A program made the position numbers and the translations under genes. From an uncultured Collinsella sp. (GTDB lineage Bacteria; Actinomycetota; Coriobacteriia; Coriobacteriales; Coriobacteriaceae): DNA of 64,000 bases. The stretch lies in the NCBI GenBank assembly GCA_902492935.1, contig CABUNJ010000005.1, forward strand, positions 41,681-105,680, read 5' to 3'. Shown piece by piece: positions 1 through 7,924 of the stretch; the first letter of the stretch is position 1; each line of letters opens with the position of its first letter. The notes beneath the pieces are model-generated. The model was given only the letters and a program-made list of their open reading frames with translations. It did not search any database and was not told where the DNA came from.

Positions 1-29
1 TCCGTTGTTGGCACTTGGGGACACTCCTG

Positions 30-116
30 ATGACCCCTTGGGGACGGAGGAAAACGGATCACCGAGGGGGTCGGTCTGGCCCGGTGATCCGTTTTCCTCC
101 GTCCCAAAGGGATCAT
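30..116. repeat. Long palindrome, GATCC/GGGGACGG family, copy 1
   Basis: Two 35-nt arms (30-64 and 82-116) are reverse complements with two mismatches and enclose a 17-nt loop. The arms carry GGGACGGAGG and ACGGATCAC. A second full copy lies at 23367-23456 and a lone arm at 35750-35773, so this is a dispersed family rather than a local terminator. There is no T-tract after the stem. Confidence 0.85.
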
Positions 117-187
117 TTGGCGGTGCCGTTAAGCGGAAGGGGTGTTATCGGCGGCCTCCTTTTGGGCATACAATGGCTATTGGTTTG

Positions 188-223
188 CTGCGGTGAAGGC
201 CTGTCCGCTCCGCAGCTTTTTTC
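188..223 (+). terminator. Terminator-like hairpin in the adenine deaminase leader
   Basis: CTGCGG (188-193) pairs with CCGCAG (210-215) and is followed by CTTTTTTC. It lies 20 nt upstream of the ade start and about 14 nt after a TACAAT sequence (169-174). It could end an upstream transcript or attenuate ade. No purine riboswitch core is visible in the short leader. Confidence 0.5.
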
Positions 224-242
224 TACGGTTAAAGGAGTATGT

Positions 243-2063
243 ATGTCCGTTGAGGTCATGAGATCTGTGATCGAGGCCGCCGAGGGTCGTGTGCCCGTTG
301 ACACGCTGTTTGCCAACGCGCAGATTGTCGATGTGTACGGCCAGCGCGTGGCGCCCGGTAGCGTTGCCGTCAAGGATGGCGTGATCGTCGGCGTGCTGTA
401 CGACGGTCGCGACGATGCCGCCGGTACGTATGAGGCTTCCGAGGTCATCGATTGCCAGGGCCGCTATCTTGCTCCCGGCTTTATCGACGGACACTTGCAT
501 ATCGAGTCTTCGAACATCCGCCCTGCCGAGTATGCGCGCATGGCGGCGACGCGCGGTACCACTACCGCCATTGCCGACAGCCACGAGATCGCCAACGTTG
601 CGGGGCTCGACGGCCTGCGCTTTATGATCGAGGACGGTCGTCGCGCGCCCATCTCCATCAAGTACATGATGCCCTCGTGCGTGCCCGCACTGCCCGACGA
701 GCAGGCCGGTGCCGTCATCACCGCTGCCGATATGCAGGCGTTTTTCGCCGAATATCCGGGTGATGTCTTTGGTCTGGGCGAGATGATGAACCTACCGGGC
801 GTCTTTATGGCCGACCCCGAGACCTGTGCTCGCATTGACGCTGCCAACCAGACGCCGTCCAAACAGGTCGACGGTCACGCCCCGCTCGTTGCCGGCAAGG
901 ACCTCAATGCCTATGCCGCGGCGGGTATTATCGCCGACCACGAGTCGACGATTCCCGAGGAGGCACTCGACAAGCTGTCCCGCGGCATGTATGTGATGCT
1001 GCGCGAAGGTACGTGCAGCCATGATCTGGCCAACCTGTCGCCGATGCTGCTGGAAAACCCCGCCCGTGCCCGCCGCTGCTGCTTTGCGACCGACGACCGT
1101 GCTCCCTCCGACGCACTTTCGACCGGTATGATCGACAACGCCTGCCGCGTGGCTATCGAGGTCGGCATTGACCCCGTGGTTGCCATTTCTATGGCGTCCC
1201 TCTCCACGGCCGAGGCGTTTGGCCTGGACCACGGTTGCCGCGACCCGCATGAGCTCCGTGGCGCGATCGCCCCGGGCAAACGCGCCGACCTGCTGGTACT
1301 CAACGACCTGACGTTTGCCACGGCACCGCATCGCGTATATGCCGCCGGTGCTCTGGTGGCGCAGGACGGTACCTTTGTGGGCGAGATTGCACCCGAGATG
1401 GCCGAGGTCGCAGCCCTTGCCGATGAGCTGCGCGCCTCCGTTAAGCTGCCGAAGCTTTCGCTCGACGTGTTCGACTATGCCTTTAAGCCGGGCGAGGCCG
1501 TGATTGACGTGGTGCCGGGTAAGGCCATCACGGGTATGGCTCGCCCCGAGAGCGCCGAGGGCCTGCGCCGCATTATGCTGATCGAGCGCCACGGCCGCAG
1601 TGTGTCGCTGCAGGCCGAGGGCGCCGACGGTGATGGTCCTGCGGGCCTGGGCCTTGTCGGCAAGCATATCGGTCGCGGCTGGGTGCGTGGCCTTACCATC
1701 ACCGGTGGCGCCATTGCCTCCACGATCGGCCACGACTCGCACAACGTGTGCGTGGTGGGCGACAACGCCGCCGATATGATGACTGCTGTCGAGGCCGTGG
1801 GCCAGGGCGGTCACGTGCTGGTGCGCAACGGCGAGGTCGTGGCGCGCATTCCGCTGGCGCTCGGTGGCCTGATGAGCGAAGGCACGGCCGAGGACGTTGC
1901 CGCGCAGCACGACGACTTTATGGTTAAGGCACGCGCCATGGGTATTGAGCCGCCGCTCGACCCCATCATGGGCATCATCTTCCTGCCCCTGCCGGTTATC
2001 CCGACGCTCCGCATCCGCCCCGAGGGCATGTTCGACGTCACAACCTTCACCTACGCCGACTAG
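243..2063 (+). CDS. ade: Adenine deaminase
   Basis: Predicted 606-aa cytosolic metal-dependent amidohydrolase that converts adenine to hypoxanthine and ammonia in purine salvage. The metal-binding HxH lies in PGFIDGHLHIESS (about residues 78-90). The C-terminal half has the adenine-deaminase-specific domain, including TIGHDSHN. Length fits the family (about 570-610 aa). The frame is open from position 15, but the ATG at 243 is preceded by AAAGGAG five bases upstream and begins the conserved sequence, so it is preferred. A palindrome and a terminator-like hairpin occupy the leader. The gene appears monocistronic, followed by a repeat and then a HAD gene with its own ribosome site. Confidence 0.93.
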   Translation: MSVEVMRSVIEAAEGRVPVDTLFANAQIVDVYGQRVAPGSVAVKDGVIVGVLYDGRDDAAGTYEASEVIDCQGRYLAPGFIDGHLHIESSNIRPAEYARMAATRGTTTAIADSHEIANVAGLDGLRFMIEDGRRAPISIKYMMPSCVPALPDEQAGAVITAADMQAFFAEYPGDVFGLGEMMNLPGVFMADPETCARIDAANQTPSKQVDGHAPLVAGKDLNAYAAAGIIADHESTIPEEALDKLSRGMYVMLREGTCSHDLANLSPMLLENPARARRCCFATDDRAPSDALSTGMIDNACRVAIEVGIDPVVAISMASLSTAEAFGLDHGCRDPHELRGAIAPGKRADLLVLNDLTFATAPHRVYAAGALVAQDGTFVGEIAPEMAEVAALADELRASVKLPKLSLDVFDYAFKPGEAVIDVVPGKAITGMARPESAEGLRRIMLIERHGRSVSLQAEGADGDGPAGLGLVGKHIGRGWVRGLTITGGAIASTIGHDSHNVCVVGDNAADMMTAVEAVGQGGHVLVRNGEVVARIPLALGGLMSEGTAEDVAAQHDDFMVKARAMGIEPPLDPIMGIIFLPLPVIPTLRIRPEGMFDVTTFTYAD

Positions 2064-2110
2064 TCATCGGGGACGTTCTTAAACGTCTAGTCGCCTGCGA
2101 CACTCTTTGA
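2058..2110. repeat. GACTAG palindrome with GGGGACGTTC core, copy 1
   Basis: GACTAG (2058-2063, containing the ade stop codon) pairs with CTAGTC (2087-2092) around a core holding GGGGACGTTC. The reverse complement matches 44988-45020 closely, including TTTAAGAACGTCCCC. GACACTCTTTG just after it is also shared with the 45-kb copy. Confidence 0.75.
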
Positions 2111-2202
2111 CGTGCTGCCTGGCGCTGCGAATGTGGGACCCCTGGTGCGCGTGAGCTATTTGCCAGGTCCTTGTAACGTTTGCGCCCGCGGAGTCTTACC
2201 TG

Positions 2203-2264
2203 AGCTCCCTTTGGGTACGTTGGAATTGGATACACGTTCGATTCCAACAAGCCCGAAGGGAGCT
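2203..2264 (+). promoter_or_regulatory. Long leader hairpin that hides the RBS of the downstream HAD gene
   Basis: AGCTCCCTT (2203-2211) pairs with AAGGGAGCT (2256-2264), and TTGGAAT (2220-2226) with ATTCCAA (2241-2247), giving an interrupted stem over 62 nt. The distal arm contains AAGGGAG, the ribosome site for the ATG at 2270. The folded form should therefore block initiation. TTTTCT follows the stem, so a terminator role is also possible. Confidence 0.55.
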
Positions 2265-2269
2265 TTTCT

Positions 2270-3064
2270 ATGTTTAAACTGATTGCATCCGATATGGACG
2301 GCACGTTGCTTGACGAAAACAGCCAGGTGCCTCCCGAGACCTACGAACTGATTCTGGCGCTACACGAGCATGGCGTGCATTTCGCCGCATCGTCAGGTCG
2401 TCGCTACGATCGCCTGTGCGAGTTCTTTGCGCCCGTTCGCGACAAGATGGACTTTGTCGCCGCTAACGGTGCCCAGGTCTACGCCGACGGCAAAATGGTA
2501 GACCGTGAGGTGTATTCGCACCTGGCGATTCGAAGGCTCGCCCAGGCTGTCGCGACGTTTCCCAATCTGCATCTTGCGCTCTTTGACCGAACCAAATCCT
2601 TCTTGCTCGATGACGAGTGCAAGTTCGTACGCGAGGTCGATAAGGACCTTCCCAATGCCGAGCGCATTTGGGAACTGCCCGATCCCAGCGTAAATATCAT
2701 CAAGGCGAGTATCTTTTGCGATGACTGTGCCGTTATGGACAGTGCGTACGTGCTACAGCGAGAACTCGGTCAGCTCTTTACCTTTGCGCCTTCTGGAAAC
2801 GCGTGGATCGATGCCATGCAGCCCGGTGTGTCGAAGGCCTCGGGCATCGCACAGCTTGCGGAGCATTACGGCATTGGACGCGACGAGATCATGGCGTTTG
2901 GCGACTCGATGAACGACTACGAGATCATTCGCTTTGTCGGCACGGGCTGTGCGATGGAAAACGCGCGCCCCGCGCTCAAAGCGGTTGCCGATCGCGTCGT
3001 GGGCTGCAACCGCGACCACGCCGTCCAGCAGGAGCTCCGTCGCGTGCTGGAGAGCCTCGCCTAA
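2270..3064 (+). CDS. Cof-type HAD-superfamily phosphatase
   Basis: A 264-aa soluble hydrolase of the Cof/YidA branch of the HAD superfamily, which usually acts on sugar phosphates or related phosphoesters. Motif I is DMDGT with nucleophile D8 and acid/base D10. Motif IV is GDSMNDYE at residues 211-218. The cap between them is the C2 type typical of Cof proteins. Start ATG 2270 follows AAGGGAG. That ribosome site is buried in a leader hairpin, which is unusual. The substrate cannot be read from sequence. A second Cof-type gene lies convergently next door at 3180-4022, but the two are not close duplicates. Confidence 0.9.
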   Translation: MFKLIASDMDGTLLDENSQVPPETYELILALHEHGVHFAASSGRRYDRLCEFFAPVRDKMDFVAANGAQVYADGKMVDREVYSHLAIRRLAQAVATFPNLHLALFDRTKSFLLDDECKFVREVDKDLPNAERIWELPDPSVNIIKASIFCDDCAVMDSAYVLQRELGQLFTFAPSGNAWIDAMQPGVSKASGIAQLAEHYGIGRDEIMAFGDSMNDYEIIRFVGTGCAMENARPALKAVADRVVGCNRDHAVQQELRRVLESLA

Positions 3065-3065
3065 T

Positions 3066-3163
3066 CCGGCAGTTGGGGACGTTCCTTTTCTGCCGGCAGC
3101 CGGGGACAGTCCTTGCGGTTTTCCGGGGGTAGCTAATTTGGGACGGGGCTATTTTAGCTACCC
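3066..3163. repeat. Two short palindromes with GGGGAC-type cores
   Basis: CCGGCAG (3066-3072) pairs with CTGCCGG (3090-3096) around TTGGGGACGTTCC. GGGTAGCTAA (3127-3136) pairs with TTAGCTACCC (3154-3163) around a TTTGGGACGGG core, in a 37-nt unit. The second has the same length and a similar core as the unit at 13609-13645 read in reverse. They fill the gap between two convergent HAD genes and may also act as terminators. Confidence 0.7.
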
Positions 3164-3179
3164 TGCCGGGTTGCTGCTG

Positions 3180-4022
3180 CTAGGCGAGGGCGGCCATGAT
3201 GGTGTGGGCGACGCCGTCGTGGTCGTTGTCGAACTCGGTGATGGCGTCGGCGGCCTCGCGGTCTTCGGGCTCGGCGTTGATCATGGCTATGCCATGGCCC
3301 GCTGCCTGCAGCAGGGGGATGTCGTTGATGTTGTCGCCGAAGGCCCAGGCGTCGGCGAGACGCTCGCCCAGGTGCTCGCATAGCCACGTGAGGGCCGTTC
3401 CCTTGGTGGCGCCCTCGCCCATGACCTCGATATTCATGGCGTACGAACGCGTGACCTCAATGCCTCCGAGCGTGTCGAGCTCCGCCGCGATGGCGTCGCG
3501 ATCGGCTGGGTCGTGCCAGTACATGGCGATGCGTTCGAGCGTCTCGACCTCGTCGATCTTGCTGTCGATATCCATGTCGATCGGTGTTCGCGTACGCTTG
3601 AGCGAAGCCGCGATGTGGGGGTCGCCGCCGCAGAATTCGTCCAGGCGCGCGTAGAGCGAGCGGGGGAGGAAGCACTGCCCGTCCGCGAAGATATCGAAGG
3701 TGACGTCATGGCCGGCGGCAATGCTATGGACGCGGTGGGCGATGGCGCGGTCGAGCGGTCGGCTCAAAATGCGCGTAGCACGTGAGGTATCGGTGGGCGT
3801 ACCGTCGTCGAGCTGCCAGACGCTGGCACCGTTGGCGCAGACCGCGTAGTGTACGGCGGGGTGAGCGAGGATGGGCTCGAAGATGCCCGACAGCGGGCGT
3901 CCCGTGCAGGGCACAAATTCAATCCCGCGTCGAGCGAGCTCGTCGAGCATCGCCCAGGTGGCATCGCTCATCTGCTTATCGCTCGTCAGCAGCGTTCCAT
4001 CCATATCGGAAAACACAATCAT
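3180..4022 (-). CDS. Cof-type HAD-superfamily phosphatase
   Basis: A 280-aa HAD hydrolase of the Cof family. Motif I is DMDGT (D6, D8), motif II lies around VPCTGRPL, and the metal-binding motif IV is GDNINDIP at about residues 229-236. The long C2 cap covers the middle. The product is probably a soluble phosphatase acting on a small phosphorylated metabolite, substrate unknown. It is transcribed leftwards, convergent with the HAD gene at 2270. The citrate synthase gene upstream on the same strand is separated by 87 nt, so co-transcription is possible. The translation start at 4022 is supported by AGGATC-type purines just upstream and by motif I beginning at once. Confidence 0.9.
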   Translation of the reverse strand: MIVFSDMDGTLLTSDKQMSDATWAMLDELARRGIEFVPCTGRPLSGIFEPILAHPAVHYAVCANGASVWQLDDGTPTDTSRATRILSRPLDRAIAHRVHSIAAGHDVTFDIFADGQCFLPRSLYARLDEFCGGDPHIAASLKRTRTPIDMDIDSKIDEVETLERIAMYWHDPADRDAIAAELDTLGGIEVTRSYAMNIEVMGEGATKGTALTWLCEHLGERLADAWAFGDNINDIPLLQAAGHGIAMINAEPEDREAADAITEFDNDHDGVAHTIMAALA

Positions 4023-4109
4023 TCGTTGCGATCCTTTCTACTGGCATAAAAAGCGTGGCCGAGGGCGGTGATGCCCTGGCCACGCTCGGGTTCTATGACG
4101 GTCCGCGTC

Positions 4110-5528
4110 CTAGCGGTCGGCGAGCGGCTTATACTCCAGCGGCTCGATCACCGGACGATAGGCCGGGCGGATGATGCGATGCGCGCAGAAGAGCTCTTCC
4201 ATGCGGTGCGCCGACCAGCCGGCCATGCGGGCGACGGCGAACAGCGGCGTAAAGAGCGTCTCGGGCACGCCGAGCATCTTGTAGATAAAGCCCGTGTACA
4301 GGTCGATGTTGGCGCAGATGGGCTTGGTCATGCCGTGATCGCGCATCACCTGCGGGGCCAGGCGCTCGATGCGCTCGATGAGCGCGAACTCCTCGCCCAA
4401 GTCCTTCTTGGCGGCAAGCGTGCGCGCGTAACGGCGGCACACCTCGGCGCGCGGGTCGCTCAGCGTGTAGACGGCGTGGCCCATACCGTAGATGAGACCC
4501 GTGCCGTCGAAGGCCTGCTTGTCGAGAATCTTGCCCAGGTAAGCTGCGACCTCGTCCTCGTCCTCCCAATTGGAGACATGCGCACGGATGTCCTCGTGCA
4601 TGGACACGACCTTGGCGTTGGCACCGCCGTGGCGCGGGCCCTTGAGCGAGCCGATAGCCGCGGCGTAGGCGGAATACGGGTCGGTGGCCGAGGAGGACAG
4701 CACGCGGCAGGCAAACGTGGAGTTGTTGCCGCCGCCGTGCTCGGCATGCAGCATGAGCATAACGTCGAGCAGCATCGCCTCATCGCGGGTGAACGCCATG
4801 CCGCCGCGCAGGACCTGTAGGATGGTCTCGGCGGTGGAGAGACCGGGCGTGGGGTGCGGCACGTGAACCTCGGAGCCGCGAAGCTTGGCGATCGAGGCCA
4901 TGTGTGCGAAGGCAGCGATGCGCGGGAGACGTGCGAGCATGGAAATGGCGACGTCGATTTCGTGCTCGGGCGTGATCACGTCTGGTTCGGCATCGAAGGC
5001 GTAAAGCAGCAGCACGGCGCGCTGGAGCACGTTCATGATGCTCGACGACACCGTGGTCATGGGGAACTCTTTGACGTACTCGTCGCTCAGATGTCTAAAG
5101 GCACCTAGGCGCTCGCAGAAGCCGTCGAGCTCTTCCTTGTTGGGTAGCGAACCCGTGATAAGCAGATAGGCGACTTCTTCGTAGCCGTAGCGATTCTCGG
5201 CCTGGGCATTGTTGACCAGATCCTCGATGCTGTAGCCGCGAAGCGTGAGCTTGCCCTGATCGGGCACGACCTTTCCGTCGACCTTGTTGTAGCCGTGCAC
5301 ATCCGAGATGCGAGTGAGGCCCGCGACCACGCCCGAGCCGTCAGCATTGCGCAGGCCGCGCTTGACATTGTGCTCGACAAACAGGCCCTCGTCATAAGGG
5401 TCGGTCGGCAGGCCGTGGTAGAGGTTTTCGCTTTCGGGCGAAATCTGACGGCTCGCCTCGTAATCCAGAACCAGGCGGCTCAGGTGATCGTCGAAGCGGT
5501 AGTAGATTTTCTTGGCGTCGTAGGCCAT
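4110..5528 (-). CDS. gltA: Citrate synthase (citrate/2-methylcitrate synthase family)
   Basis: A 472-aa enzyme that condenses acetyl-CoA with oxaloacetate to citrate, the entry to oxidative 2-oxoglutarate synthesis. The citrate-synthase fold is clear from HGGGNNSTFACRV and GLIYGMGHAVYT, which carry the two active-site histidines, and from the later catalytic Asp region. The N-terminal extension of about 60 residues fits the variant found in anaerobic Firmicutes and Coriobacteriia. A 2-methylcitrate synthase role cannot be excluded from sequence, but no propionate genes are nearby. With gltBD at 38.8 kb it would supply carbon for glutamate. An ACT-domain gene lies 77 nt upstream on the same strand. 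Confidence 0.9.
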   Translation of the reverse strand: MAYDAKKIYYRFDDHLSRLVLDYEASRQISPESENLYHGLPTDPYDEGLFVEHNVKRGLRNADGSGVVAGLTRISDVHGYNKVDGKVVPDQGKLTLRGYSIEDLVNNAQAENRYGYEEVAYLLITGSLPNKEELDGFCERLGAFRHLSDEYVKEFPMTTVSSSIMNVLQRAVLLLYAFDAEPDVITPEHEIDVAISMLARLPRIAAFAHMASIAKLRGSEVHVPHPTPGLSTAETILQVLRGGMAFTRDEAMLLDVMLMLHAEHGGGNNSTFACRVLSSSATDPYSAYAAAIGSLKGPRHGGANAKVVSMHEDIRAHVSNWEDEDEVAAYLGKILDKQAFDGTGLIYGMGHAVYTLSDPRAEVCRRYARTLAAKKDLGEEFALIERIERLAPQVMRDHGMTKPICANIDLYTGFIYKMLGVPETLFTPLFAVARMAGWSAHRMEELFCAHRIIRPAYRPVIEPLEYKPLADR

Positions 5529-5605
5529 GCGCGCTCCTCTCCGGTCCGCTTTGGGGCGGCGCGCTTGGACGATATGACGTCAAGCTGCCCCGAGCGGCTT
5601 GTTCG

Positions 5606-5893
5606 CTACAGGCGGTACATAAAGTTAAAGACGTCCTCGCGCTGGATGGACACGTTGACGCCCGAAAGCTCGCCGGCCTCGGCCAGGGCCTTCTGCAGCT
5701 CGGCGAAGTCGAGTTTGGACTCGGCGGTGTCGGCCAGCATGGTCATGGTGAAGATGTCCTCGATAATGGACTGCGTAATGTCGCGGATGTCGACGTTGGC
5801 CTCGCCCAGAACACGGGTGACGCCGGCGACGATACCGGGGCGGTTCTTGCCAAGGACGGTGATGACGATGCGGGAGGACGAGATCTCGGCCAT
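5606..5893 (-). CDS. ACT-domain protein, UPF0237 type
   Basis: A 95-aa protein made of two ACT-like halves. It starts MAEISSSRIVITVLGKNRPGI, and the NRPGIVAGVTRVLGE segment is the classic small-molecule-binding ACT turn. UPF0237 proteins are presumed amino-acid or metabolite sensors, but the ligand is unknown. The frame extends upstream to 6013. The ATG at 5893 follows GAAAGGG and matches the family's start, so it is preferred. It is encoded just upstream of citrate synthase on the same strand and may share its transcript. Confidence 0.88.
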   Translation of the reverse strand: MAEISSSRIVITVLGKNRPGIVAGVTRVLGEANVDIRDITQSIIEDIFTMTMLADTAESKLDFAELQKALAEAGELSGVNVSIQREDVFNFMYRL

Positions 5894-6181
5894 GGGAAAC
5901 CCTTTCGCGTGGTTGCGGCGCGCGGGGCGCTCCGCTACGGTACAGTGTTCATCATTGTACCTGTCTGGCGCAAAAAAGGGGTCGCTCGCTGCGGCGTTAC
6001 ATGTCTGCAACATGAGCGTGAGGGGGCAGGCCGCATGGGGAAGAGCCGTCTGGCGCGCGTCCAGCTCGTGTTGGGTTGATTTCCGAACTCAGCCGAACAC
6101 ATCGAGCGGATAGGCCGTTCCCGCAGCCAGCCGAACGCCTCCGACCGCTGATTCCAAACTGAAAACGGGGGGCATCCCCCA

Positions 6182-7015
6182 CTATTCGGTAGGGGATACC
6201 GCTCCGCGGCGCATGCCGCGGGCGGCGCCCCTATCGGACCACCGTGACCTCAGTTGGGATGGGCCCAGCACCGCGGCGTACTCGGTGGGGTAGAGCCGAC
6301 TGATCGTCTTCACGTCGCGTATGACGATATTTCGGTCGTCCGGCTCGGTGACGCCGTAGCCGAACGCCTGGAGCGTCTCGATGGACTCCTGGATTCTCTG
6401 CTGAAACATGGGTCCCGGATCGACCCTCGGCCCGAGGTACCCGCGCCAGAGGCACGGCGAGACGCGCAGCATGTTATGGATTTTGGAGATTGGCTCGATG
6501 TCGGCGTAGACGTTGAGCGTCGCCATGGCGTCCTTGTGCCCGAGGATCGATTGGAGCGCCTTGATATCGCCGCCCTGGCGGATCCACTGCGTGGCGAACG
6601 TGTGGCGCAGGCCGTGGAACGTGATCAGCTCGTCGTTGGTGCCCATGAGGCCGTTGGTCTCCGAGAACGTCTTGAACGCCCTGCGGATATAGCTTGTCGT
6701 CGCGAAGGTCGCGCCCGGCTCCGACAGGATGTAGCAGCCCCCGATCTCGACCGCCCCGGTAAGGCCGCGCAAGCGCAGCTTTCCGCAGTCGATCTCGTGG
6801 ATCTCCTTCAGGAAGGGGAGCAGGCCGACCGGGTCGATGGGGATGCCCCTGGCGTCATGGGTCTTGGTGTCCTTGATGAACGAACCCATCCCCTTCGCGT
6901 ACGCCACCGAGTGCCTGATCGAGATCAGGCCCGTCTCGAAATCCACATCGCACCACCGAAGGCCGCAGACCTCGCCGATTCGCATCCCCGTGTGCAGGGC
7001 GAGTACGACCGCCCT
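6182..7015 (-). pseudogene. Tyrosine recombinase (integrase), N-terminus missing
   Basis: The catalytic domain of a phage-type integrase is present. The first Arg lies in TGMRIGEVCGLRW, HxxR in HGLRHTFATQWIRQ, and the Tyr nucleophile in LNVYAD, followed by an unusually long tail of about 90 residues. The SAM-like core-binding and arm-binding domains, about 170 residues, are absent. Reading upstream, the integrase frame runs through RAVVLALHTG and then meets the TAG that ends the XRE gene at 7016, in the same frame. The ATG at 6985 removes only this short lead. A hairpin (6174-6197) overlaps the stop. This is probably the remnant of the mobile element that delivered the 6.2-12.9 kb island. Confidence 0.8.
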
Positions 7016-7267
7016 CTAATCCTCGGCGGACCAATCGAGTCCGAACTCCTTTCGGGCATCCTCTTCGCTCATGACTTCGAGAAGGTCTCCGGGTTGGCAA
7101 CGAAGGGCGAGGCATAGCTGCTCGAGTGTGTTGAAGCGAATGCCGCGAATATGCCCTTTTTTAATACGGGACAGGTTCACGGGCGTGGTTCCAATCCTTT
7201 CGGCAAGTTCGTTCGAGGAAATCTTTCGCTCGGCCATGATCTTGTCGAGGCGAACAATTACGGGCAT
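7016..7267 (-). CDS. XRE/YozG-type HTH regulator
   Basis: An 83-aa Cro/C1-type DNA-binding protein. The helix-turn-helix covers SSNELAERIGTTPVNLSRIKKG (about residues 18-39) with a conserved tail LCLALRCQPGDLLEV. Proteins of this size are commonly paired with DUF2975 membrane proteins, and such a gene lies 9 nt upstream on the same strand, so they form a two-gene operon. The likely role is autoregulation and control of the divergent ABC genes (inference). Its last codons and stop abut the truncated integrase in the same frame, as if a deletion had joined the two genes. Confidence 0.88.
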   Translation of the reverse strand: MPVIVRLDKIMAERKISSNELAERIGTTPVNLSRIKKGHIRGIRFNTLEQLCLALRCQPGDLLEVMSEEDARKEFGLDWSAED

Positions 7268-7276
7268 GGCGTTTCC

Positions 7277-7789
7277 TTACGCAATCTCGTCGGAGTCGAG
7301 GTACAGCTCTCGGGCGTACAAGAAGAGCTGGGAAAGCATGAACAGGACGATGCCGAGAACCAGAGAGGTCCAATCGAATGATGAAGCGATCTCTTGGGCG
7401 CCGACGGCCCCCTCGCCGCCAAACATCGAAACGGAGGTTTTGAGTGAGCCGGCGTAGAGGCTGGTGGCAGCTTGAACAACGAAGAGAATGCCGAGCACCT
7501 TCAAGCATGTCGCAGACCCTTTCTTGAAGGGGTCTCCGCTCTTGATCGTCCACACGAGAACGGCGCTGAGGATGGTCGTAGCGATACCGATGACGGCAGG
7601 GACCAATGTCGAGATCGCAAGGGCTGGATACGCGGGGGAGTCTGCAATTACAGGGTTGTCGAGCACTTCGATTGCTGGCTTTAAGGAGAACGCCACTTGT
7701 GCGATGGCGGTGGCGCAAAGGGTCGCAGAGGCTATCGCACATGCGATGCGGAAGGAATGAAGCCGGGGAGTGCGATTGTCGGAACTCAT
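7277..7789 (-). CDS. DUF2975-like four-helix membrane protein
   Basis: A 170-aa integral membrane protein with four predicted hydrophobic segments: about residues 13-32, 55-80, 97-115 and 141-160. Size, topology and pairing with a downstream small XRE gene match the DUF2975 family, whose function is not established. Start ATG 7789 is preceded on the minus strand by GGAGGT-like purines. It is divergent from the ABC permease at 7925, sharing a 135-nt AT-rich control region. The pair may sense membrane stress or a peptide and regulate the exporter; this is inference from layout only. Confidence 0.75.
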   Translation of the reverse strand: MSSDNRTPRLHSFRIACAIASATLCATAIAQVAFSLKPAIEVLDNPVIADSPAYPALAISTLVPAVIGIATTILSAVLVWTIKSGDPFKKGSATCLKVLGILFVVQAATSLYAGSLKTSVSMFGGEGAVGAQEIASSFDWTSLVLGIVLFMLSQLFLYARELYLDSDEIA

Positions 7790-7827
7790 AATAACCTCCG
7801 AAGAATTTAAAAAACTCAGGTTACTTT

Positions 7828-7844
7828 TTAACAGTTTATGTTAA
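7828..7844. promoter_or_regulatory. Candidate operator, TTAAC-N7-GTTAA
   Basis: A perfect inverted repeat TTAAC (7828-7832) / GTTAA (7840-7844) sits in the AT-rich gap between the divergent DUF2975/XRE pair and the ABC permease gene. A GTTACTTTT block beside it (from 7820) recurs at 11001, upstream of the third ABC gene. It could bind the neighbouring XRE protein. Confidence 0.4.
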
Positions 7845-7868
7845 ATTGACTTTGCCGGCAAGTAATAA

Positions 7869-7891
7869 GGGCCGAGCATTTTGTTCGGCCC
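7869..7891. terminator. Hairpin in the leader of the ABC permease gene
   Basis: GGGCCGA (7869-7875) pairs with TCGGCCC (7885-7891) around a T-rich loop, 34 nt before the ABC start. On the plus strand it is followed by CTCTGTT, so it is a weak terminator or attenuator. On the minus strand it is followed by TTATTACTT. Confidence 0.45.
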
Positions 7892-7924
7892 CTCTGTTCC
7901 GACTGGATGAGGTTAAGGTTGGCG

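Noticed and set aside
1..242. Purine riboswitch before adenine deaminase
   Set aside because: The conserved junction-loop sequences of the purine aptamer are absent; only a palindrome and a short hairpin are visible.
792..1910. A 372-codon open frame antisense to adenine deaminase
   Set aside because: It lies entirely within a clearly recognised gene and has His/Ala/Gly-rich shadow composition.
5894..6181. Attachment site or tRNA near the integrase remnant
   Set aside because: No tRNA is present and I could not find a direct repeat matching the far side of the island.
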